In this document: one piece after another, positions 55,321 to 64,000 of the stretch
How positions within the stretch are numbered: the first letter of the stretch is position 1
Layout of the letters: each line of letters begins with the position of its first letter
From: Sorangium cellulosum So0157-2
GTDB taxonomy: Bacteria; Myxococcota_A; Polyangia; Polyangiales; Polyangiaceae
DNA length: 64,000 bases
NCBI RefSeq assembly: GCF_000418325.1
Contig: NC_021658.1
Span: forward strand, 6,435,501-6,499,500
Direction of reading: 5' to 3'
Program-made: the position numbers and the translations under genes
The notes under the pieces: model-generated
Seen by the model: only the letters and a program-made list of their open reading frames with translations
Told to the model about the DNA's origin: nothing
Database searches by the model: none

Positions 55321-56759
55321 GATGCCTCCTCGCTCTCCGCGTCCTCGCCGCCCTCGTCGTCCTCGTCGCCCGACCCGTCCGGGATCACGTGGATCACGGT
55401 CCGCGCCGAGGTCACGAGGTAGCGCCGCGCCACGCGCAGGAGATCGCCCACGGTCGCCCGCCGGTAGGCCCCGAGCCGCTCGAACAGGGCCGCGGGATCG
55501 CCGAGCACCGTCTCGTAGAAGCCGATCTGCTCGGCCTTGCCGGCGACGGTCTCGAGCCCCTGCAGGACCGAGAGCTCGATGCGCGCCTTCGCCCGGTCGA
55601 GCTCCGCCTCGGCGACCGGGGTGCGGCACACCTCCTCGAGGAGCGGGTCGAGGGCCGCGAGCAGCGCGTCGCCGGTGTGGGCGCCGCGGGCCGAGAGGTA
55701 GATGTCGTACAGCGCGGGGTCGCGGAACGAGCCGACCCAGCCGCGGATCTCGCTCGCGATCTCCTGCTCCTGCACGAGCGCGCGGTGCACGCGCGACGAC
55801 CGCCCGGCGAAGAGGATCTCGTTCAGCAGCACGAGGGGCGCGTGGTCGAAGTCGCCGAGCGCCGGCGAGCGGTAGCCGATCGCGACCTTGTGCGTCGCGG
55901 TCGGCTTCGCCACCTCGGCGCGGCGCTCGGCCACCTGCGGCGGCTCGGGGCACACGTCCTCCACCGGGAGCTTCGACGGCTCCTGCGCGCCGTAGTGGTC
56001 CTGCACCCCCCGGAGCGCCTGATCGAGCGCGACGTCGCCCACGATGACCAGCGCCGCGTTGTTGGGGGCGTAGTACGTCCGGTAGAACTCGACGCAGTCG
56101 TCGGTCGTGAAGCCCTTGATGTCCGCCATCCAGCCGATGGTGGGCCACCCGTACGCGTGCTTGGTGAACGCCTCCTTGTAGAGCAGCTCGCTCACCGCGC
56201 CGTCGACGTCGTCGTCGACCCGCTGCCGCCGCTCGTTGGCGACGACCTCCTTCTCGCTCGACACCTGGGGGTCGCGGAGGACGAGCCGCGCCATGCGCTC
56301 CGCCTCGAGGCGGAGGGTGAGCTCGAGCGCGTCCTTCGGCAGGTTCGTGTGGTAGTACGTCCAGTCGAGGAACGTAGCCGCGTTCGTCTCGGCGCCGGCC
56401 TCCTCGAGCATCCGGTCGAACGCGCCGTGGGCGACGCTCTCCGTCTCGCCGAACATGAGGTGCTCGAACAGGTGGGCGATGCCGGTCTTGCCCACGCGCT
56501 CGTGGCGCGAGCCGACGCCGAACCAGGTCTGCAGGCAGACCACGGGCGCCGAGGCGTCGACGAGCACGAGCACCTTGAGCCCGTTGCCGAGGAAGAAGCG
56601 CTCGACGCGCATCGCGGGGCCGAAGGCGATGGTGGCGTCGTGGCGCAGCCGGGCGAGCGGCGGGCGGTTCTGGTTCAGCTCGGCGAGCATCTCGGCGAGC
56701 GGATCCGGTCGAGGGAGCGCGTTGGCGCCGGGGACCGAGTAGGCAAGCGTCTCCTGCAT
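55317..56759 (-). CDS. M16 family zinc metallopeptidase, active subunit
   Basis: 480 residues. HLFEHLMF carries the inverted zinc motif HxxEH; SSEKEVVANERR supplies the third ligand Glu. No signal peptide is obvious. It degrades peptides in a clamshell fold, with the partner at 53956. A lipoprotein gene starts upstream. The ATG at 56759 precedes a conserved PLARLRHDATIAFGP region. Confidence 0.92.
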   Translation of the reverse strand: MQETLAYSVPGANALPRPDPLAEMLAELNQNRPPLARLRHDATIAFGPAMRVERFFLGNGLKVLVLVDASAPVVCLQTWFGVGSRHERVGKTGIAHLFEHLMFGETESVAHGAFDRMLEEAGAETNAATFLDWTYYHTNLPKDALELTLRLEAERMARLVLRDPQVSSEKEVVANERRQRVDDDVDGAVSELLYKEAFTKHAYGWPTIGWMADIKGFTTDDCVEFYRTYYAPNNAALVIVGDVALDQALRGVQDHYGAQEPSKLPVEDVCPEPPQVAERRAEVAKPTATHKVAIGYRSPALGDFDHAPLVLLNEILFAGRSSRVHRALVQEQEIASEIRGWVGSFRDPALYDIYLSARGAHTGDALLAALDPLLEEVCRTPVAEAELDRAKARIELSVLQGLETVAGKAEQIGFYETVLGDPAALFERLGAYRRATVGDLLRVARRYLVTSARTVIHVIPDGSGDEDDEGGEDAESEEAS

Positions 56760-56782
56760 GGCAGACGCAGCCCATACCACGC

Positions 56783-57424
56783 TCAGCGCCGCGGCGCTGC
56801 GTGGCACAGGACGTCGTCCGGATCCCGCGTCGACTGGTGGCACTCCCACAGCGAGTCGTGGCAGGAGACGACGAGGATCCCGGCGTCGTACGCCGCCTTG
56901 AGAGACGAGCCTGCCCGCTGCGCGAGCAGGTTCGACGGGGTGCGCTCGGTGCACCCCTTGCCCATGTCGACCTCGATCTTCCGGTTCCCCTTGGTCGCCT
57001 TCACCGGGCTCGGCGGCGTCTTGCCCTTGTCCGCGGTGCGCGCCGCGGCGGCGAGCTTCGGCAGGATGCCCTCGAGGTAGGCCTTGTCCACGAGGGGATC
57101 GGTCGGCCGCGGCGACACCATCGCGAGCGTGTACTGGATCGCCATCATCTGCTGCTCGGCCGGCGCGCTCGGCTGGATCGGCCCGCTCGAGCCGAGCGGG
57201 ACCGGCCGCGGCGGCATGTCCCGCTTCGGGGCCTGCGCCGTCGCGGGGGCCGGGGCGGCGCTCGGCGCCGGCGCGGCGCTCGCCGCGGCCTCCGGCGCGG
57301 GAGCCGAGGCGGACGCCCCCGGCGCCGGGGCGCGCGGGTCGTCGCACGCGAGGACGGCGAGGCCGAGGGCGAGGACAGGGAGCGCCGCGCGGCGAGCGCG
57401 CGGGCGGGCGGGGGCGGGCTGCAT
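56783..57424 (-). CDS. Ala/Pro-rich lipoprotein of unknown function
   Basis: 213 residues. Signal peptide with lipobox LAVLAC. A long Ala/Pro-rich linker is followed by a small soluble domain (about 85-213: QMMAIQYTLAMVSPRPTDPLV, KGCTERTPSNLLAQRAGSSLK, VVSCHDSLWECHQ) with several cysteines. No family recognised. 23 bases upstream of the M16 active subunit, so likely an operon partner. Confidence 0.75.
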   Translation of the reverse strand: MQPAPARPRARRAALPVLALGLAVLACDDPRAPAPGASASAPAPEAAASAAPAPSAAPAPATAQAPKRDMPPRPVPLGSSGPIQPSAPAEQQMMAIQYTLAMVSPRPTDPLVDKAYLEGILPKLAAAARTADKGKTPPSPVKATKGNRKIEVDMGKGCTERTPSNLLAQRAGSSLKAAYDAGILVVSCHDSLWECHQSTRDPDDVLCHAAPRR

Positions 57425-57497
57425 GGGCGGCTTATACGGGCGGGGGCCGCGCGCCGCCACGCCCGCGTGCCGCGCCGGCGTGGCGGCGCCCCGCGCC

Positions 57498-59300
<1,803 letters not shown>

Positions 59301-59610
59301 GGCGAGCTTCAGGGCGCGGCGACCTGACCAGCGTTAGCGGTCGCGGCGCGCGGCCTCGACCGGGATGCGAAGGAGCGGACCCGAGGTCCGTGACCCTCCG
59401 AGAAACGAACCGCAGCACGTCGCGCTGCGAGCGCCGCGGGAAATGGTGGACCGCGGCGTGCCTGCTCCTAGCGCGACCCGCGCCGCGAAGCTATCCGCCC
59501 GGACAGCGCGCGGCGTCCGGGCGTCCGCCCTGCCCGGTCGCCTCCGGCCGCTTCCGCGGCCGAGGAGGCGGGCACTCTGGCCGGGAGGGCGTGGCAGCGC
59601 CCGGTCCGGG
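59301..59610. other. Intergenic spacer upstream of lepA
   Basis: 310 bases between the ribbon-helix-helix stop and the lepA start. GC-rich; no gene, tRNA or clear hairpin recognised. Confidence 0.5.
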
Positions 59611-59820
59611 TCATTTCTTCGGGATCGGCGGCGGCGGGACCGGCGTGCTCTCCAGGGACATCTGCCCTGGCAGCACGTGCTCGTAGTGCTTGAGAACCAT
59701 GTCGATCCCTTCGCGGATGTAGACGGCGATCGGGACCTTGGTGCGTTCGTGCAGGATCTTCAGCCGCTCGGCCTGCTCGGGCGTGATGTAGATGGTCGTC
59801 GAGACTTTCTTCCGCGACAT
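59611..59820 (-). CDS. Ribbon-helix-helix DNA-binding protein
   Basis: 69 residues. The RKKVSTTIYITPEQAERLK strand and the helix KVPIAVYIREGIDMVL are the CopG/MetJ-type ribbon-helix-helix fold, which binds DNA as a dimer. A short Pro-rich tail follows. Antitoxins often have this fold, but no toxin gene adjoins it; it is probably a free-standing regulator. A well-formed promoter lies just upstream. Confidence 0.85.
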   Translation of the reverse strand: MSRKKVSTTIYITPEQAERLKILHERTKVPIAVYIREGIDMVLKHYEHVLPGQMSLESTPVPPPPIPKK

Positions 59821-59876
59821 GTCACGCCCGGGAGGGTAAACCCGCCAGTCTCGATGGGAACGACTGACAAGACGTT

Positions 59877-59905
59877 ACCCTAGATGCCGGTACGTATGTT
59901 GTCAA
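59877..59905 (-). promoter_or_regulatory. Sigma70-like promoter for the ribbon-helix-helix gene
   Basis: Minus strand: TTGACA (-35, 59905-59900), exactly 17 bases, then TAGGGT (-10, 59882-59877). Start near 59870 leaves a 50-base leader. The -35 is a perfect consensus, rare in such GC-rich DNA. Confidence 0.6.
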
Positions 59906-60099
59906 TCGGAATGGCGCTGACGGTGGTCAGCGATGGCCCGGGATCGAGCGCGCTGGCCGGCGGGTCGCCTCCTGTGGGCTTCTTGATGTGCGCACGGACG
60001 GCGGTCTAGACTGCCGCCGAAGCTGGTCCGCGTCGGGACGGCTCGCCCGGCGCGTCGAGCTCGTCCCGAAGGTCCCGGGCCCGCCGGAGGAATCTCTCG

Positions 60100-60921
60100 A
60101 TGACGCGATTCCCGCTCACCTGGCCGTCGCCCAGGTGCTTGCTCGTGGCCCTGATGACCGCCGCCGTCGCCTCCTGCGCGTCCTCGACGCCGGAGCCAAA
60201 GAGCGCGAAGAGCGCGACCGGCGAGCGGGACACGGCGATCGTCCACGAGCCCTGCGAGAAGGACTCCGCCGCTGCGCAGAAGGTCGACGTGAACGGCGAC
60301 CGGACGCCGGACATCATCCACGTGAACAAGGATGGCCGGGAGGTCTGCCGGGTCGTCGACCTGAACCTGGACGGCGCGATCGACGCCTTCATCTACTACG
60401 ACGGCCAGGGGCTCGAGCGCCGGCGCGAATCGGACTTCGATCGCGACGGGCGCGCCGACGAGATCGCGCACTACGAGCGCGGCGCCGTGGTGCTGAAGGA
60501 GCGCGAGACCAACTTCGACGACAAGCTCGACACCTGGGACTACTACGAGGGGCCGCGCCTCGTGCGCCGCGAGCGCGACTCCGATGGCGATGGAATCGTC
60601 GACCAGTGGTGGCAGTTCAACAACCCGAACGACCCGAAGTGCGCGGTCGTGGCGAGCGACCAGAACGCGGACGGCAAGCCCGATGCGAACAGCGTGGTGG
60701 ATCTCTGCGCCGAGTCGTACGGCGCGCCGAAGGCGGCCGCGCCTCCGCCGGCCAGCGCGGCGCCCCCCGCGGGTGACGCGGGCGCCGCGCCGGGGCAGCC
60801 GGCGGCGGCGGGCGCGGCGGCCCCGGCCGGCGCGGCCCCGGCGGCGAGCGCCGCGCCCACGGGCTCCGCGCCCTCCCCCGCCAACGCCGCGACCCAGCCG
60901 GCCGACAAGAAGGGACCGTGA
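60100..60921 (+). CDS. Asp-rich repeat lipoprotein 1
   Basis: 273 residues. Signal peptide with lipobox VASC. The middle (about 55-200) is rich in DxNxDGxxD/DxDGDGxxD motifs (DVNGDRTPD, DLNLDGAID, DRDGRADE, DSDGDGIVD) of the calcium-binding thrombospondin/EF-like kind, alternating with short beta strands. The tail is Ala/Pro-rich. It is followed after one base by a paralogue, so the pair is translated together. Probably calcium-dependent envelope proteins; function unknown. Confidence 0.8.
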   Translation: MTRFPLTWPSPRCLLVALMTAAVASCASSTPEPKSAKSATGERDTAIVHEPCEKDSAAAQKVDVNGDRTPDIIHVNKDGREVCRVVDLNLDGAIDAFIYYDGQGLERRRESDFDRDGRADEIAHYERGAVVLKERETNFDDKLDTWDYYEGPRLVRRERDSDGDGIVDQWWQFNNPNDPKCAVVASDQNADGKPDANSVVDLCAESYGAPKAAAPPPASAAPPAGDAGAAPGQPAAAGAAAPAGAAPAASAAPTGSAPSPANAATQPADKKGP

Positions 60922-60922
60922 C

Positions 60923-61699
60923 ATGAGGAGACAAGCGCTCATCGCGCTCGCCGCGCTCGGCCTGCTCGGCGCGGCGTGCGGCTCGGATCCGGGGTTCGAG
61001 GGCACGAAGGCGCCGAAGGTCGAGGCGGCGCGCAGGGCCGACGGCAGCATCGACGATCGCTCGATGTGCGACTGGAAGGGCAGACAGGATCGCGAGGCGA
61101 GCGAGACCGCGGGGCCGGGCGCGATCCAGCCCAACGTGCGGCGCGTCTACCAGATCGTGGGCACCGGCGAGGATCGCCACCGGGCGCTCGTCTGCCGCGA
61201 GATCGACACCAACTTCGACGGGGTGAAGGACGTCGTCCGCAAGTACAACGACAAGGGCGAGAGCCTGCACGAGGAGTCCGACGCGAACTACGACGGCCGG
61301 ATCGACACCTGGCTCACGTTCGCCAGCGGGCGGCTGGCCGAGGTGAGGATCGACTCCGATCGCGACGGCAACCCCGACGAGTGGAAGTACTACAGCGGCG
61401 GCAAGCTCGCGCGCATCAAGCGGGACACCAACCGCGACGGCAAGCCGGACGTGTGGGAGATCTACCGCATGGGCCGGCTCGAGCGGATGGGCGTGGACAT
61501 CGACGCCGACGAGCGGGTCGATCGGTGGGACCACGACAACGAGGTGAAGCGCCGCGTCGAGGAAGACGAGCGCAAGAAGGAAGAGGAGGCCGCCGCGGCG
61601 GCCGCGAAGAAGGCCGCGGAGGATCAATCCGCCGCGGACAAGGCGAACGAGGCCGCGGGCGGCAGCGGGAGCGCGGAGCCCGCCAAGGACAAGAAGTAG
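60923..61699 (+). CDS. Asp-rich repeat lipoprotein 2
   Basis: 258 residues. Lipobox LGAAC. Similar to the upstream gene: VCREIDTNFDGVKDVV, SDANYDGRIDTWL, DSDRDGNPDEWKYY, DTNRDGKPDVWEIY, DIDADERVDRWD. The C-terminus is a Lys/Glu/Ala-rich coiled-coil-like stretch. It follows its paralogue by one base and is probably co-transcribed. The pair arose by duplication. Confidence 0.82.
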   Translation: MRRQALIALAALGLLGAACGSDPGFEGTKAPKVEAARRADGSIDDRSMCDWKGRQDREASETAGPGAIQPNVRRVYQIVGTGEDRHRALVCREIDTNFDGVKDVVRKYNDKGESLHEESDANYDGRIDTWLTFASGRLAEVRIDSDRDGNPDEWKYYSGGKLARIKRDTNRDGKPDVWEIYRMGRLERMGVDIDADERVDRWDHDNEVKRRVEEDERKKEEEAAAAAAKKAAEDQSAADKANEAAGGSGSAEPAKDKK

Positions 61700-61941
61700 C
61701 GCGCGCCTCCTCCGGCCGGCCTGGAGGCCGATCCCGCCCGCCTGGCCTCGCCTGCGGCTCGCGCCCCGGCGCTGCTGGGCCGCGGGCGCTCGCCGCCGCC
61801 GACCTCCGGGCGCGCCGGCGTCGGCGCCGGGCTCGGGCGTGAGGAGCGCGCGGAACCAACGTTGGTCGACGCGGCGCGAGGGGCGTGCTTATCAGAGCCG
61901 CCCGCCGGCATCGCAGCGTCGGCGCAGGTCCCGAGCACACC

Positions 61942-63147
61942 ATGGAAGAACGTCTGCAGAAGATCATCGCGCGGGCCGGCGTGGCCTCGCGCAGGTCGGC
62001 CGAGGAGCTCATCCTCGCCGGGCGGGTGCGCGTGAACGGCCGCGTCGTCACCGAGCTCGGCCTCAAGGCGGACCGGCAGAAGGACCGGATCGAGGTCGAC
62101 GGCAAGCGCCTGGTCTCCGAGGCGCCGGTCTACGTGGCCCTGCACAAGCCGCGGAACGTCGTCTCGACCTTGCGCGATCCCGAGGGCCGCCCGACGGTCG
62201 CCGACTACGTGCGCGGCACGGGCGCGCGCCTCTACCCCGTGGGTCGGCTCGACTTCGCGACCAGCGGGATCCTGCTGATGACGAACGACGGCGATTTCGC
62301 CAACGGGCTGCTCCATCCGCGCGGCGGTGTGCCGAAGACGTACGTGCTGAAGGTCCAGGGCGTCATGAGCGACGACGACCTCACGCCGTGGCGCGAGGGG
62401 ATCCGCCTGGAGGACGGCGTCACGCTGCCGGCCGAGGCGCGGGTGCTCCGCCACGAGGGCGACAAGACGTGGCTCGAGGTGACCCTCCGCGAGGGCCGCA
62501 ACCAGCAGATCCGGCGCATGGGCGAGGCGACCGGCTGGCCCGTGATGCGCCTGGCCCGGACGACGTTCGCGGGCGTGACCTCGGAAGGGCTCCGGCCGGG
62601 GGAGTGGCGCGCCCTGACGGTGGACGAGCTCCTCCACATCCGCGAGGCGTTCGGCGTGCCCAAGCGCATCCGTGGCGCCGTGATGGGCGCGTCGTCGGGG
62701 CCGGTCGACCATCGCCGCGCCGCCGGCCTGGCCCGGTCGGGCGCGAAGGCGTCGCCTCGAGGCGCGGCGGAGGCCGCCGGCCCGTCGGGGCGCAGCCGTG
62801 GGCCCGCGCCGCCGCGGGCTCGCGCGCGCGCCGGCGCCGACGCCCCGAGCGCGCCCGGCTTCGGCCCCGCTGCGCCCAGGGCCCGCTCCAGGGCCGCCGC
62901 CGACGCCCCGAGCGCTCCCGGCTTCGGCCCGGGTGCGCCCAGGGCCCGCCCGAGGGCCACCGTCGGCTCGCCGGCGGCGCCCGGCGCTGGCCCGGCCGCG
63001 CCGCGGGCCCGCTCCAGGGCCACCGGCGGCTCGCCGGCGGCGCCCGGCGCTGACCGCGCTAGATCTGGGCGAAACGCCCGCTCCGAAACGACGCCTCGAG
63101 CAGCTGAGACACGCGCGCCTCGAGCTCGCGGGCGCGGGCGTCGTTGA
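61942..63147 (+). CDS. RsuA/RluB-family rRNA pseudouridine synthase with long tail
   Basis: 401 residues. S4 RNA-binding domain at 1-60 (ERLQKIIARAGVASRRSAEE), then the pseudouridine synthase domain with catalytic Asp in GRLDFATSGILLMTND and REGRNQQIRRMGEATG. The core ends near 255. The last 145 residues are an Arg/Ala/Pro-rich tail built on 21-residue repeats. Modifies 23S or 16S rRNA; RluB versus RsuA cannot be decided. The end overlaps the MoxR-type gene on the other strand by 89 bases. ATG at 61942 gives the standard S4 start. Confidence 0.9.
   Translation: MEERLQKIIARAGVASRRSAEELILAGRVRVNGRVVTELGLKADRQKDRIEVDGKRLVSEAPVYVALHKPRNVVSTLRDPEGRPTVADYVRGTGARLYPVGRLDFATSGILLMTNDGDFANGLLHPRGGVPKTYVLKVQGVMSDDDLTPWREGIRLEDGVTLPAEARVLRHEGDKTWLEVTLREGRNQQIRRMGEATGWPVMRLARTTFAGVTSEGLRPGEWRALTVDELLHIREAFGVPKRIRGAVMGASSGPVDHRRAAGLARSGAKASPRGAAEAAGPSGRSRGPAPPRARARAGADAPSAPGFGPAAPRARSRAAADAPSAPGFGPGAPRARPRATVGSPAAPGAGPAAPRARSRATGGSPAAPGADRARSGRNARSETTPRAAETRAPRARGRGRR
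62836..63055 (+). repeat. 63-bp coding repeat in pseudouridine synthase tail
   Basis: Copies of 63 bases (21 codons, ADAPSAPGFGPAAPRARSRA-like) start at 62836, 62899, 62962 and 63025, the last one incomplete. The first two and the last two pairs are more alike, suggesting stepwise duplication. Confidence 0.8.
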
Positions 63148-64000
63148 TGCCGGCGAGCGCCTGCTTGATCTCGCCGAGCGCCTTCAGCTGACTGAACAGC
63201 TGCACATCGCCGAGCGCGGCGCCCCCCGTGAGGATCTGCCGGATGCGGTCGATCTCCGCGGCGAGCGCCTCCACCCCGACGCCGAGCGCGCCGACGCGGC
63301 GGCGATCCGGGTGCTCGCGGAAGAACGCCTCCAGCACCGGCTGCACGATGCCCTCGAGGATCGCCGCCTGATCCTGGTTGTTCCAGATGTGCTTGAGCAC
63401 GAAGAAATCGCTCGCGTCCGTGGTCTGACGGCCGTCGAGGTAAGCGCTCGCGGCGAAGAGCTTGAGCATCTTCACGACGCGGCGGTCCGAGAGCGATATC
63501 CCCTCGGCGCGGATCTGGAACACCAGGCCTTTGTAGGCCGACAGGAACGCGTCGCCGAAGTTCATCCGCGCGCCGAACCCACGGCCGAGCTCGGCGAGCT
63601 CGCGCGCGGCGACGAGCGGGCGCAGCGGCTCGCCGGCCATGTGCCGGATCTCCTGCTGGATGCCGCGCTGGAGCAGCTCGCTGAAGTGGTAGGCGTCGAG
63701 GTTGTCGGACTGCACGCGCAGGAGGAAGCGGTCGAAGATCGCGGTCAGCGTCTCGTCGCCCGGCACCTCGTTCGAGGCCGCGAACACGCTGATGAGCGGG
63801 CAGCGGATCACCTGGCCGCCGCTCGAGAACTTGCGCTCGTTCAGCAGCGTGAGCAGCGCGTTCAGGATCGCGCTGTTCGACTTGAAGACCTCGTCGAGGA
63901 AGACGATCTCCGCCTCGGGGAGCATCCCCGACGTGTTCCGGCGGTAGACGCCCTCGCGGAAAGCGCCGATGTCGACGGGGCCGAAGATCTCGTTCGGCTC
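63059..64000 (-). CDS. MoxR/RavA-type AAA+ ATPase, 5' end outside window
   Basis: 314 codons visible; the frame is open to the window edge and starts inside the AAA+ domain. Visible are EPNEIFGPVDIGAFREG, Walker B IVFLDEVFKSNSAILNALLTLL (cited by region), sensor 1 VFAASNEVPGD and the arginine-finger region DRFLLRV. The C-terminal part has helices of the RavA type (LNERKFSSGG; DRRVVKMLKLFAASAYLDGR). Probably a chaperone-like remodelling ATPase; a von Willebrand-domain partner usually lies downstream but here the converging gene does. Its Walker A is beyond the edge. Confidence 0.9.
   Translation of the reverse strand, partial: EPNEIFGPVDIGAFREGVYRRNTSGMLPEAEIVFLDEVFKSNSAILNALLTLLNERKFSSGGQVIRCPLISVFAASNEVPGDETLTAIFDRFLLRVQSDNLDAYHFSELLQRGIQQEIRHMAGEPLRPLVAARELAELGRGFGARMNFGDAFLSAYKGLVFQIRAEGISLSDRRVVKMLKLFAASAYLDGRQTTDASDFFVLKHIWNNQDQAAILEGIVQPVLEAFFREHPDRRRVGALGVGVEALAAEIDRIRQILTGGAALGDVQLFSQLKALGEIKQALAGINDARARELEARVSQLLEASFRSGRFAQI

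Noticed and set aside
59611..59820. Toxin-antitoxin pair
   Set aside because: The ribbon-helix-helix fold fits an antitoxin, but no small toxin-like gene lies on either side.

Overview
The window is very GC-rich and reads like a chromosome segment of a large-genome myxobacterium, probably a Sorangium/Polyangiaceae relative. This is an inference. It rests on codon use, eukaryote-like Ser/Thr kinases, FHA proteins, many Ala/Pro-rich lipoproteins, a MYXO-CTERM-like tail, and Cys-rich and kelch repeat surface proteins. No rRNA, tRNA, CRISPR array, insertion sequence or prophage was seen.

Layout. 1-4 kb: 3' part of a giant kelch/Cys-rich surface protein. 4-9.4 kb: a bacterial deoxyhypusine-synthase homologue, an FHA-sigma54 activator, an outer-membrane-like protein and a PP2C phosphatase. 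9.4-14.7 kb: FKBP isomerase, M48 metallopeptidase lipoprotein, two unknown proteins and a Ser/Thr kinase. 14.8-18.2 kb: pyruvate dehydrogenase E1alpha-E1beta-E2 without E3. 18.3-23.9 kb (minus strand): the most striking block, a SIR2-TIR protein, an NB-ARC ATPase and a TIR-NB-ARC-TPR protein. This is an NLR-like, probably NAD-consuming immune locus. The first two genes are joined by a possible -1 frameshift site. 24-26.2 kb: SUMF1-fold protein and a metallophosphoesterase. 26.4-27.8 kb: cold-shock gene with a long leader, then two minisatellites. 27.8-30.6 kb: FHA protein fused to a CpaF-like ATPase lacking its Walker A lysine, then peptide deformylase.

30.6-38 kb (minus strand): a housekeeping run transcribed as yceD-rpmF-fabH-fabD-fabG-acpP-fabF-nrdR-ribD, covering fatty-acid synthesis plus ribosome, nucleotide-regulation and riboflavin genes. 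plsX is missing from its usual place. 38-42.3 kb (plus strand): a membrane glycosyltransferase-like protein, pyrR-pyrB and ammonia-type nadE. 42.7-46.6 kb: a tight ACP / acyl-AMP ligase / asparagine-synthase-like operon, probably making an amidated carrier-bound product.

46.6-57.4 kb (minus strand): beta-propeller lipoprotein, PEGA-like protein, Ser/Thr kinase, TPR membrane protein, a small anchored protein, a secreted collagen-like protein, an M16 peptidase pair and a lipoprotein. 57.5-64 kb: lepA, a ribbon-helix-helix regulator with a good promoter, two paralogous Asp-rich lipoproteins, an RsuA/RluB-type pseudouridine synthase with a repetitive tail, and the 3' part of a MoxR/RavA-type ATPase cut by the window edge.
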